The position numbers and the translations under genes are program-made. A stretch of DNA of 64,000 bases from Ascidia mentula (taxonomy: Eukaryota > Chordata > Ascidiacea > Phlebobranchia > Ascidiidae), in assembly GCA_947561715.1 (NCBI GenBank), contig OX387203.1:5332001-5396000 (forward strand). Reading direction: 5' to 3'. The notes under the pieces were generated by a model, which saw nothing but the letters and a program-made list of their open reading frames with translations, was not told the DNA's origin and did not search any database. Positions 49,801-61,022 of this stretch are shown here, in pieces. Position 1 is the first letter of the stretch, and the number at the start of each line of letters is the position of its first letter.

Positions 49801-51493
49801 ACATAAAGGGGAATTCCCACCCGTGAAACCTGAATGGAAATCCAAATATGCGGTTCTTATTACTACTGGCCATAATTTACACTATAATATAGAGGGAGAA
49901 ACTTGATGTCTGTCCTTTTGTCCATCATTGCTTGGAATTGCAACACCATTATAAAATAGTCCTTACTTTCATCTAGTTTTAACTATCATACCGACTCCAT
50001 CGTATTCATGCCTTGGAATGTTCTCCAAATCACATGGAAATGATCACACAAACGTTTATAAATGACATCATAAATTCGTTTAATGAGCAAAATATAATAA
50101 ACATATTTGATGCAAATGGGTGCATACAAAGTAATTTTAATTCTTAGGAATTGCAACATCATGTTACTCTTGAAAGTGCTTGAGGACGCATATTGGTATT
50201 TCTATGAAAATTAGTTTTGGTGCTGGGAAATGCCCACCGTGTAGACCTGTGTCACAATGCAAAGTCATGCATCACCAAGCAAAGCAGTGACGCAATTAAG
50301 TTAAATTTACGGTTGAATGGGCGCACATGTGCGTGCTGTTGTCATGGCGAATTTTAAGGTGTTTGGGGCAGTTTTAGTGTGGTTTTGAGCTATTCCAATT
50401 AGGTAGTAACTTGCTGGTGGGTGCTGCTGAAATTTATGTTGAAAATGGAGCAAAAAAATCAGGCTGTGTTTGTGGCAAAATGAATCGTTTAAGTGTCCAA
50501 TCATTTGTGATTTTATGAAAGATCCATTTCATATCTACAAATTTTGATCAAAATTAGTCTCCGAAAAAATGGTTTAGCCACCCCCCTAGGGCCATTTGCC
50601 CCCCTGGTTACTCAATATTTTGGTTAAAAGAGCAACCAAAAATGGAACTGGATTTTGCAGAAAAATGAATCGTTCAACTACCCACTCATTTGCATTTTTT
50701 TGTAAGTTCCAACTCTTCTCTATGCGATGGCATCAAATTTAGTTGCTGAAAAAGTGTCAATGCCCTCCCCCAAGGGCTGGGTATACCCCCCTGTTGGTCA
50801 TATGATCTTCCAGGAGGCCCAAAAAGTCCTTGCTCTGTACAGTCTCATCCAGGAGCAATTTTTTTTTTTCAACTTTGTAGAATTCCAGGTCCCTATGTAA
50901 GTCACAAGACCCATCAACGGTCATTGGGAAACAAGCGGAACAGTCGCTAGATGCATTACAGCCGAGGGCCTTGAACACAGGATTTCTCCTATCTAATACC
51001 CATATAGGTCCTTGAGTATTCTGGGTTGAAAATTTCCAAGATGATTGTAAGAGAAAACGACCAGGATTTTTACATGAACTTGTTGAAGTTGATCAAACAC
51101 AAGTACACAGGTGGTTGATACCACACACACACATCAAAGGCCCATACATTTTTCAAAAAATGATTCTTTTTAAAGGTATTGCTCATCATAAGTTAGTCAA
51201 GAAATAGATAAACAAACAGAACATCTACACATGTAATTTGAATAGCATGCATGCTGTTAATTTTTAACCAACTGTCTTATTTAACAGCATATACCAATGT
51301 AAATGTTCATATTCCAACAACAAACTGGTCCAATCCCAGCTTCCATGTAACAAATGGATTACAATGCAACAATAACTATGCACTGTTACATCACAATGCA
51401 ACGTGACACTTGGTTGCAAATTTTGCTGTAAATTTTTATTTCTAACTTGTTGAACAAAATAAGTTAAGGAAGATTGAAAATAAAATTGGGATT
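49801..51493. other. intergenic, probable old repeats
   Basis: GGAATTGCAACA(C/T)CAT occurs twice (about 49932 and 50148), and two similar strings with CCCCCCTAGGGCC- and CCTCCCCCAAGGGC-type cores lie near 50582 and 50762, suggesting duplicated repeat pieces. A minus-strand frame at 50978-50757 has a Cys pattern (CNASSDCSACF) but no splice context. Unassigned. Confidence 0.4.
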
Positions 51494-53752
51494 ATGTGTG
51501 ATTGCTGCAGTGATACCACTGACCCACAAGCACACTCAACTCTTGCATCAAAATCTAGATTTGCAAAGGTTCACAAAAGGCTAGGGGTAAGTTGTTACCT
51601 TAGCACAAAAACAACTGTATTATTTGGCTATTACCAAAAAACTACAAGATTATACAGTGGCATCTAAACAATACTGGAAACAAATAAGAACATGGATAAA
51701 TTGAAACAGAAATTTATTTTTGAATTTCTCTTCATTTGTTTATTTTAGAAATACTCTTCATTTAAAACAAACAACAAATAATATAATGTTTTCAGATCAC
51801 CCAAGTCACACTTGGAAGTTTGGCTGTTGTATTTGGCATTATTTTACACATTCTTGTTGATATTTTTGGGGATTTTTCATATATATTTGTGTATGTTTCT
51901 ATTGGAATTTGGGGAGGCTGCTTTGTAAGCATTTTGAAAAGAAGTATATTAATACATGTTTGACTTTTCCAATTGAATTCTATTGTAGATGATAGTGAGT
52001 GGGGCTCTTGGCATTAAAACTGGATCTAAGCTTAATCCATGTTTGGTAAGTTAAAAGACTATTCAATTTTTCTCTCTTTGCATTGGCAAGTGCAATTTTG
52101 TGAAAGTTTCTCAAAACATTTGTGAAATAAGAGCTGCAGACAGGGTGTATGCAGAGCACAGCTCTCATTGATTATTATGGCTCTTTCGTGCATATAATTT
52201 GTGAAATAGTTTTGTTTCAAACAAAACAAGAATTTTAACAAACAAGCTATATTTTTTAAAGTATGCCTTTTTAATTTTTTTTTCTATTTGCTGAAACAAC
52301 AGTAAGGGCAAATAACTCCCGCTCCAAAAACTAAATAAACACACACAGTGTAAAAGTCAAAATGTACACTTGAAACACCTGTACCATTTTATCCAAAGAC
52401 AAGAAGGATTTTTGAGAAGCAATAGTATTTCCGAAAAAAATGAAAGCAATTGCTGACATTAGGCAGAAAACAACAGAAAATGAAATATTTTATACTTTAG
52501 ATAACAGCATTGATGGTAATGAGCATATTTTCTGCCTTGGTATCTGCCATAATGTTTGGTATGGAAATACCTGCAGCTATTATTGCCGATTCAAATTTAA
52601 GCTATTATTATGGATATTCTTACTACAATGATGTTGTGAGTCTTCAGTATCTCATGTATTATACCAGATCAAATAAGGCAAGTAAATTTTAGTTTAAATT
52701 AGTATCCAGGGGGTTCATTTCAGAAAAAAAATTACAATTTTAGAGGAATATATTTTGTAACAGTTGATGTGACTAATGTATCAAGAACATTTGGTGCAAA
52801 TCAAACTGGGTACAGTAAAGGGATGATCTTTAAAAACATACCAATAGGGTCTGTTAAGTAGAGTGCCACATTTTGTGCCTAATTGGTTTTTGTGTCACTA
52901 CAGACAGCACAAGTCTGCTTTCACTGTTTTCTGGTTATACTCGCATTGACAGAATTGATAATTTCGATCATACAAGCATCATACTGCTGTGCGGACTTAT
53001 GCTGCAAACACCGATACCCCATGGTATAACTTAAATACATATATTTTGAGTTATCACAATAATCAATTTAATTTTGCAGAATCATGTTCAGGTTACGGCT
53101 GCCGACCAGTCCACTGCACCTGGTAAAATCAACTTCTTCCTGAGATATACTCACTTCCACCATTTACTCAAGAGTTTAATGCAGTGGAGAAGATATTTAC
53201 ATGCAATAGAACCAATAATGTTTCGGGGGCTGCATGATTTCAATATATAAAGTCACATCATTGCAGCTTTGTGATGATCTGGAAAAGACAGGAAAAGATA
53301 GTGCTTGAATTGTTCATTGTAAAAAAAGCCCACAAAATTAGGATTTTTGAAATACCTTTCTTGTATTGTTGGTAACTTTTCTTGCATGTACAAAACTGGT
53401 ACCATTTCAGGGGAAAATCACTATTCTTACATGGAGCATGGGCAACTGAAACAAACACAACCATTGCAACCAAGTCCAAGTCCAACTCCAAACACAGTGA
53501 GTGTTAAAAAAGGTACAACATGTTTTTATTAATTCTTTTGAATAGGTCCAGTACACTGAACAACAAAGCATGCAGCATTACTCCTACCAACACCCACCAC
53601 AATATACAGTAAGTTAGAAATACAGAGCAGTTTAAAACTGTGAAAAACTGTAAAAAAGTGAAATATTTTAATGAGTGTAGAATACAGAAAATTATATACA
53701 AAAATTGGATTATTGAAAAGTACTTTATTATATTTTGCAGGAAAAACGTTGA
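51494..53752 (+). CDS. MS4A/CD20-like four-span protein, divergent member
   Basis: Nine exons: 51494-51586, 51796-51924, 51989-52045, 52501-52635, 52904-53023, 53080-53122, 53411-53496, 53546-53608 and 53741-53752, 245 aa. MS4A-type proteins are small tetraspan membrane proteins linked to signalling and calcium entry (family knowledge). Seen: a short Cys-bearing N-terminus (MCDCCSDTT); spans 1 and 2 in exons 2-3 (ITQVTLGSLAVVFGIILHIL, IGIWGGCFMIVSGALGI); span 3 in exon 4 (ITALMVMSIFSALVSAIMF); span 4 in exon 5 (CFLVILALTELIISIIQASY), followed by CCADLCC; and a Pro/Gln-rich tail with PPQY. The exon structure matches the two paralogues downstream. Exon 4 may end at the GTGAGT site (52635), or 42 bases later at a GC donor (AAG|GCAAGT, 52677); both keep phase and give 245 or 259 aa. 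Confidence 0.8.
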
Positions 53753-55610
53753 AAAACATTTGGTGGCCATTTCAGAAAACCTTATTTCAATAAAATTGCA
53801 ATTAAACAAGGATCTTGCATTTGTTTATTTGGTTCATCAGAAAACTTTGGAAAATAGGAAATTAAAGAATTTACATATTATCACCATTTTAACATATTAT
53901 TTCAAAGTACATACAATGTCGAGCTTTACTGATGAAAAAAATCAATTACAAATTTATTTTCCTGAAATATTTTGAAGCCTTCGAAAGTATTTTACCAAAT
54001 TTCTCACACAATTAAATATGTGTTAAGTTATTACTAATAATAGTCTGTAGGGTTGTTACCAATAATTATCAACATTGCTTTTTTTATTCTGCCCCAATAT
54101 CTGCATGAGATTAAAAATTAAAAATTGTACTACTATATGCTACCTGTTATTGTGTATGTTAAAAGGGTACTGCAAACAAATGACATGGACATATTGCAGT
54201 GTTGACAATTAACAACAAAAACATAGGTAAACGAAAATTAATATGAATCATTACTGATGCTCTTGGCATATTATCAAGACAAAAAAGCTTTTCTGGCAAT
54301 AGTATTTGTGAATATCAACGTTTTGGTTGCCATGGGCAACGCCAGTGACCAGGTAAAAAGTAGTGCAATGACAGAATAGTTGTGTTGCATGATCAGCAAA
54401 TTTGGTCGGCTTTTCTCTGCGGTCTTTGTCAGCACCTGTCCCAGTAACTGTTTTACAATTACGCAACTATATAAGAGATAATAGTAGCAAAACTATATTA
54501 ACGACTAAACTTCAAAGACGTCACGCAACACGCAACACCTGTAACACTCATTATTTTGATTACAGTCGTCTTTGCAATATGATTATGACGTCATATTTCG
54601 TTGTGTGGTCAGTTTGCAGTATTTTGAATACTGCTGAAACAGCGTTTTGTCACATAAATAATGAGCTAATTATCAAATTAAATTTCTAAAACACGCCCAA
54701 AGCGCAAGGTGCAACAAAAAAGCGCAAACACCCAAGACAACACGCCCAATTGAGCGTAAAAAGCGCCCAACTGGCAACAACAATAATCTCGTTTTCGCAC
54801 GATTTCGTTCTCAACGGTAAAAATGGAACTTTGATCGACTAGATCTCAGAAACCAGTCGCCGTATCAAGCTCCTTTTTTTAGCCAAAAATGTTTGAAAGT
54901 TATGACCATCTCTTAGTTTAATTATTAATATGATTTTTTTCTGTGTCACATGCATTTATACCTAAAATTGTTTCCTGAATTAAATACATTGAGAAATTAT
55001 GCAGTGGTTGCTTAGTTTAAAACAAAACAAAATTCTGGGATTAATTATACCAAGCTAGAAATCATTAAAAAGTGCAAAACACATGTCAGGATCATAGACT
55101 AAACAATAAATATCAATTCTCTGCAATTATATTTACCACACAAATTTTGATTTAACTGCCTTGTGGCAGGTTATTTGAGTAGTTAGTGTACAACGGACTT
55201 CTTTGTCAACAGACAAGAATAGAACAAAGATCAAGCTTGGTCAGACACAATGCTCAGTTTTTTAAAGGCAAACGCCCTGCACCATGGCATCACTGATTAA
55301 TTAGACTTATTTAGAATTACATGGTTCATATAATATTGTTTTTGTTGCACAGTTAGTGAGGAAGAGTGCCGACCGAAGTCAAGCATAGAAACATTTGATC
55401 AGCCTCGCTCCCAATTGCAAAAAACAGTGTTTAGGAGTTATTATGAAAAGAAAGACCTGAAATTACAAATTTTTTTTTATTCCCAAGCATTTAATTTGGC
55501 CCAACTGGCATACAAGTTATCAATTTTAAAAATTAAAATTTCTTGCCAGCGCTGGGAAAAAGCAACCAAATTAACTGGAAAAGCATACGGATAATAAAGA
55601 AAAGAAAACT
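53753..55610. other. spacer upstream of duplicated MS4A-like unit
   Basis: No gene recognised. From about 54950 onward it is similar to 60270-61020 and 63420-64000, so it is the 5' flank of the duplicated unit. A TGACGTCA lies at 54596-54603. The plus-strand frame 53640-53975 only crosses the last intron and 3' flank of the preceding gene. Confidence 0.55.
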
Positions 55611-58600
55611 ATGTCTTCCAATAGTTGCTGTTCTGGCTGTTGCTGTGGACCACAGGTGGAACAACCAGGTCAACATGGTGAACACCCAGGTACAAAATAT
55701 GAAAAGGCTTTCAAAACTTTGGGGGTAAGTCAAAAAAACATTTATTTATTACATTAAAAAATTTAAGTTTCACAACCAACATGCTGACCTACATATATAA
55801 AAGCAGCATGTATTGCATGAAAAGTTTTGCTCATATATTCTTACTAGTATGTATATTGTCAAAGAAATAAATAAATCTGTGGATAATGTGTCTCAAGACA
55901 TGTTGCTTTTGACAATAAATATACAATGTCTGCTACCACATGCATTTAAACAACACTGTAGTTTTAAAAAGAAAAGTGTACAAGCATTGTTAAAAAAAAC
56001 ATCAATTATGTAACGAAACATGTCATCATTTCAAGAGCCAATTGTGATGATTGATCATATGTCATTGTTTGTTTGTCCACTTATTCTGTTTTTAGATATC
56101 ACAGATAATGCTTGGTATATGTTCAATTGTGTCAGCTGTAATTCTATTCGTTTTGGCTGGAGTGAGCATGGATTTTTCATATGGTTTAATATGGACAGCT
56201 CCAGGAATTTGGTGTGGAGCATTTGTAAGTAATTGCAAAATTTTCTATTTTTAAGATTTGTGTTAGTTATTATCACACATTTATTTATATGGCATCTTTA
56301 ATAGTTTCTAGCAGCGGGAATTCTAGGAACCAAGTCGGCAACATACCCATCTCAATGCATGGTGAGCCTTAAGTTTATAATACAAATAGTGTTGTGTTTT
56401 TTGTATTCGTTCGAATCATTGCAAAACCGTGGAATGAAAAAAAGGCGAGCACACACGGATTTATAGGAAAGTAAATTGCATTTAAAATACCACGCACACA
56501 AACAAGAATCACGCAGAATGGACCCTCTCATCAGGTTTAATAGTGAAACCGCTCTGGAGGTTTGCGCGATCGCTTGCCGATTTGTGGATTGCTGGAACCG
56601 AACGCAGAAGTGCTGGGATTGGTTGGAACGTCTATTTCTGGAGACGGGGACTGCAGAAATCTTCCTTCCTCCACAGGTTCAAAATCTTGGTAAGAAACGT
56701 TTCGAACGGGTAACTGGTCAATGTGACGTCGCCACATTGGACCTCGGGAAAACACTTCAACATGAAACCAGGAACCCAGCGACCATCCTTGCTGTGTCTC
56801 GTCTGGCCCATGTATAAAGCATAACATGGATCTCCGGCTTTAAAAGAAATTGTATCTTCGGATGTTTGTGTCGACGTTACTTGATTACCTTTCATTACGT
56901 GCGCTGGTGAAGGTAACAGGGTATCAATTTTTGCTCGGATTTGTCTGCCGTTGAGGAGTTCGCTTGGTGAGAATCCACTAGCGTTGGGAGTACGCCTTTA
57001 CTACAGTAGAAACTCCTGCAATGCCTCTTTAGGGGGTTTGGTTTGGTCCATGTTGAACTTTTGCCTCAAACGCCCCCACAATCGGAACAACATGTTCTGT
57101 CGCCGAGTTAAAACGCCGATTTGACTTCTTCAAAAACGGTTTGTCAACTTTCCTCCATGTCTGGACAAAAATAAAGTTTTCGTTTGTTGCGGTGTCCATC
57201 TCCAATAGACATGCTTTGCCGTTAATGGTAACGGTTACCTCCAACTTCGTATTTGAAGTGACTTTGGGCTTGATCGAAAACAACAAATTGACATTGTCGT
57301 TAGATGCCCGCTTCTTTCTGTAAGCTGATGCTTCCAAATGTTTTATATCTGCAATTGGGTGCAATATGATCTGCTTTTCCGCAGCGGTAGCAAGAATTCT
57401 TTTTCTTGAACTGATCTTGGACGACCGTAGTTGGTGACGTAACAGCAGTTTTCTTTGCATCCCGAACTTTATGCACCGATCCCAGTGTTCCATAAACGGT
57501 TTCCTTTGCAACCTTTGCAGCGTCTTCAGTTTGCATGGCAACTTCAATAGCGCGCGTAAATGTCAGCTTATCAGCGTTGATTTTAAAAATTGCATTCAGC
57601 ACTGCTTCATTTTTTATGGAGCAAATAAACCTTATGCGCAGCGCTTCGTCCAGTGGGTTTCCAATCGAGGGAAAATCACACGTGCCTGCGTCGTGGCGAA
57701 TGCGTGTAGCCAATTTTTGCACCGTTTCCACTGGCTTGCGTTGCATGTTGCTCGAAAACTTGAAACGTTCCCGAATAACAAATCGCTTTGGATCGAACTG
57801 TTCCTTCATAAAGGCTTGGATGTCTGTAAGAGAAAGATCGTTGACGGTCTTTGCAGGAGAGCTTTGTCCAGCCAGATAGGATAAAAGCTTGTGCGCTGTG
57901 GTAGTTTGGTTGGTCAAAAAAAACCTGCGACACTCTCGTAACCTCGACAAGTAGTCGTCCCACGACTCCGATGTTGCGTCAAATGACGAAAAGCTTTGCG
58001 TAGCAACGGAAGGTGAAGCGTTTCCACTTATACCAGCCTTTTCAACCAGGGCAAGAACCAACTTCAATTGTTCTTTGTGACACTTACGTTGTTCTTCACA
58101 ACAACTTAGTTGTTCTTCTCGCTGTTCATCGTGACGTTTTTGCTGCTGTTGCAACAGTTCTTAAATGAGCTTTGCAACTTTTTCTATCTTCGGGCGAACT
58201 AAAATATATTCAAATATCAAACTGCGCATACCTCGTTCAGTCGGTTGATCCTATCCTCGTCACCAATAACCCTGTTGTGTTTCTTTGTATTCGTTCGAAT
58301 CATTGCAAAACCATAGAATGAAAAACAAGACAAGCACACACGGATTTATAGGGAAGTAAATTGCATTTAAAATACCACGCACACGAACAAGAATCACGCA
58401 GAATGGACTGCGGCACATTGTGGCTTGCAAGCGCACTGCTGCTGCCTGTGTACGTAATGAGGCATGACTGCAACAAATAGGATGCCAACAATTGTAGGTC
58501 TTCATATATTTACTCCGTTCAAACCTAAATTTATTAAATTTGAAACTGGTTTGGTGCATTAGAGCAAGGACCATCTCAATCTCTTTTGCATCAAACATCA

Positions 58601-60125
58601 AGGGCATTGCTAAAATATCCACACAGCACAGAACTTACAGTGCAAAACATCAATGTTGGTGATATTACAGATAACTGCAGCGATGGTGGTCACCATATTT
58701 GCTGCACTGTTTTCCACGACCCTGATGTCCCTTGGAATTACTGGTGCTTGTATTGCTGCTGATTATTACAACCATTATTATCCCTATCCCAGTTACAATC
58801 CTCATCCTGGATATAATGTAACTCTTCGGGTAAGAAATTTCATAATTCCTCTCTGAAGTTCATTATTGTTTTTTCTATTTATGAAAATACTGGCAATATT
58901 TGTTATTGGTTTAATTTGGTATTAGCATTTTCTGAAAACACGGCTAACAAACACAAAATATCATGTAAGAATTATAAATCTGGTGACATATTTTCCCACA
59001 AAAACAGTTAAATTGACATGGGTACATATTTACAATTTCAGGATGTACAAATTGCTTTTCAAAGTGTGCTGGCTGTTATCGGTTTTATTGAACTGATCAT
59101 CTCCATCACACATTCGTCGTATTGCTGTGCAGCCAACTGCTGCAGGGCTTTGCCACCAACAACATCCAGTGTGAGTAATTCGACAATGCAGTCATACCTT
59201 GTTAGTCTAAACACCAAAAACTTCTGGAAACCTCACTATTTGCACGAAAATTTCTTTCAAGTGTATTGTACCACTAATTTTTTGGTTTGATTCATCCTAA
59301 AACCCATAATTGAAGCGGTGATGAAACAAGTAATCCGGATTAAGAAAGTCTGACCATGCATACCAAATTGAAGCATTTTACATAAACTTCACCATAGCAT
59401 ATTATCAACCATTAAAAGTTGAGTTGCCTGTTTAAATATTACTGCCATCAACTCATAAAATTTTAATTATGTTACAATTGTGATTTCAGCAAACCTATTT
59501 CACCCCAATCCTAGCACAAGGCCCAGTTCTCACAGCTCAAAATCAATATGGTAAGTGCAAATATTCACATAATTTTTGAAAGTTAAGTGAAACTCAACCA
59601 AGACAATGCCACGGTGTAAAATAAAACAAAATCACTTTTCCTTAATGAAAGAGTCAAGAATGCAAACATTTTTAGGTGTGCCAGAGTACAGGTATCTTAT
59701 TCAAGGACATGCCAATCCTGGATACAATCCAGGTGTTGGTGGACCTCCAATGCCAATTCAGGTATATTAATTTAACCCACTGATTAAAACAAAACATTCT
59801 TTGAAAAATTCAATACTCATACAAAGTTGTTGTGTATGAAACCGATGTGTAAAACCATATGTGCTAAATGTGTGCTTATGTATACATATAAATGTGTGTA
59901 TGCCAATTAAAAGAACACTGCCCAACAAAGTATTCCTACTTTTTGCCAGCATGCACCAGTGAACCAGATAAATCCACAAGATAATCAAAGATCAGCTCAA
60001 AACCAAACACCCCCACCACAGTATACAGTAAGTTTGCAAATATTACTGCCAGTTTACAACTAATAACTGACTTACATCAATAAATTCCATTTGTTTTACA
60101 GGACAAGTCGGTCATTCACGCCTAA
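55611..60125 (+). CDS. MS4A/CD20-like four-span protein, paralogue 1 of tandem pair
   Basis: Nine in-phase exons: 55611-55724, 56096-56224, 56305-56361, 58671-58829, 59042-59170, 59490-59550, 59676-59761, 59950-60027 and 60102-60125, 278 aa. The N-terminus has a cysteine cluster (SNSCCSGCCCGP), a likely palmitoylation site. Spans: QIMLGICSIVSAVILFVLAG, GIWCGAFFLAAGILG, ITAAMVVTIFAALFSTTLMS and AFQSVLAVIGFIELIISITH. The loop between spans 3 and 4 is Tyr/Pro rich (ADYYNHYYPYP). After span 4 come SSYCCAANCCRALPP and a long Pro/Gln/Asn-rich cytoplasmic tail with PPPQYT (PPxY) near the end, finishing DKSVIHA. Intron 3 is about 2.3 kb because an LTR element sits in it; the same intron is 194 bases in the next copy. 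Expression and function unknown. Confidence 0.87.
56390..58475 (-). mobile_element. Ty3/Gypsy-type LTR retrotransposon relic
   Basis: A fossil copy lying on the minus strand inside intron 3 of the MS4A-like gene. The ends read TGTTG...CAACA and are flanked by a 5-bp target duplication AATAG (56385-56389 and 58476-58480). The terminal repeats share about 134 bases of recognisable similarity, the right-hand one being about 203 bp. Interior parts seen: a gag-like region (about 57300-58154) with a CCHC zinc knuckle, an aspartic-protease-like region and an integrase-tail-like region. It is broken, much shorter than a full element and carries several breaks. The repeats differ at roughly 6% of positions by eye, so it is not a fresh insertion. 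Confidence 0.85.
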
Positions 60126-61022
60126 AATGTGTTCTGCATTTTATTTTTTAGTGGAATATTGAGTGATTTCAGCAAAAACATTTATTTAAACAATTTAAAC
60201 TCTAAAGGTTATGTTTATCACTAAAAGGAAAGTGTACAAATAAAATTTGAAATATAATGAGTGACAAATTAAACCTAAAATTTTTTCCTGTATTAAACAC
60301 ATTGAGAAATTATCCAGTGGTTGTTTAATTTCTAACCAAGCAAAATTCTGGGATGTATATATACCTAGTTAGAAACCATAAAAAGGTTCAAAGTACGTTT
60401 TAGGATCATTAACCAAATATTGAATATCAATTTCCTGTAATTATATTTACCTGTTACACTTGTATTTACCATCGGTCAAAAATGGTACACGTCAATGAAT
60501 ATTTCTTAAGTGAAAGTGAATTTGAATCCTTGGTAATTGTGTTTGTAATAAATGTTCAATACTATGTACATATTATGTTGGGTGCACAGAGAGGAGAAAA
60601 TAAAACTGGATACACAAATTTTGATGTAACTACCTCGTAACTGGTCATTTGGATAGTTATTGTACAACGGACGTTGTCAAAAAATAAGAATAGAAAAAAG
60701 ACCAAGCTTTGCCAGACACAATGTTACGTTTTTTAAGTAAATGCCCTGCGCCATTGCATCACTGATTAATTAGTCTTATTCAGAATTATGTGGTTCATGT
60801 AATATTGTTTTTGTTGCACAGTTAGTGAGGAAGAGTGCCAAACAAAGTTAAGCATAGAAACATTTGATCAGTTTTGCACCCAGTTTACAAAAAACTACAT
60901 TTAGGATTTATAATGAAAAGAAAGACCTGAAATTACGAACATTTTTTGTCACCAGCCAGCGCAGGAAAAAAAGCAACCAACTTAACTGAAATAGGATACA
61001 GATAATAAAGTAAAAAAAAACT
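60126..61022. other. spacer between MS4A-like paralogues (duplicated)
   Basis: No gene. It is nearly the same as 63270-64000 at an offset of about 3146 bases, and similar to the region upstream of 55611. It must contain the promoter of the next copy. AATAAA at about 60239 (GTACAAATAAAATTTG) can serve as the poly(A) signal of the preceding gene. Confidence 0.65.
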
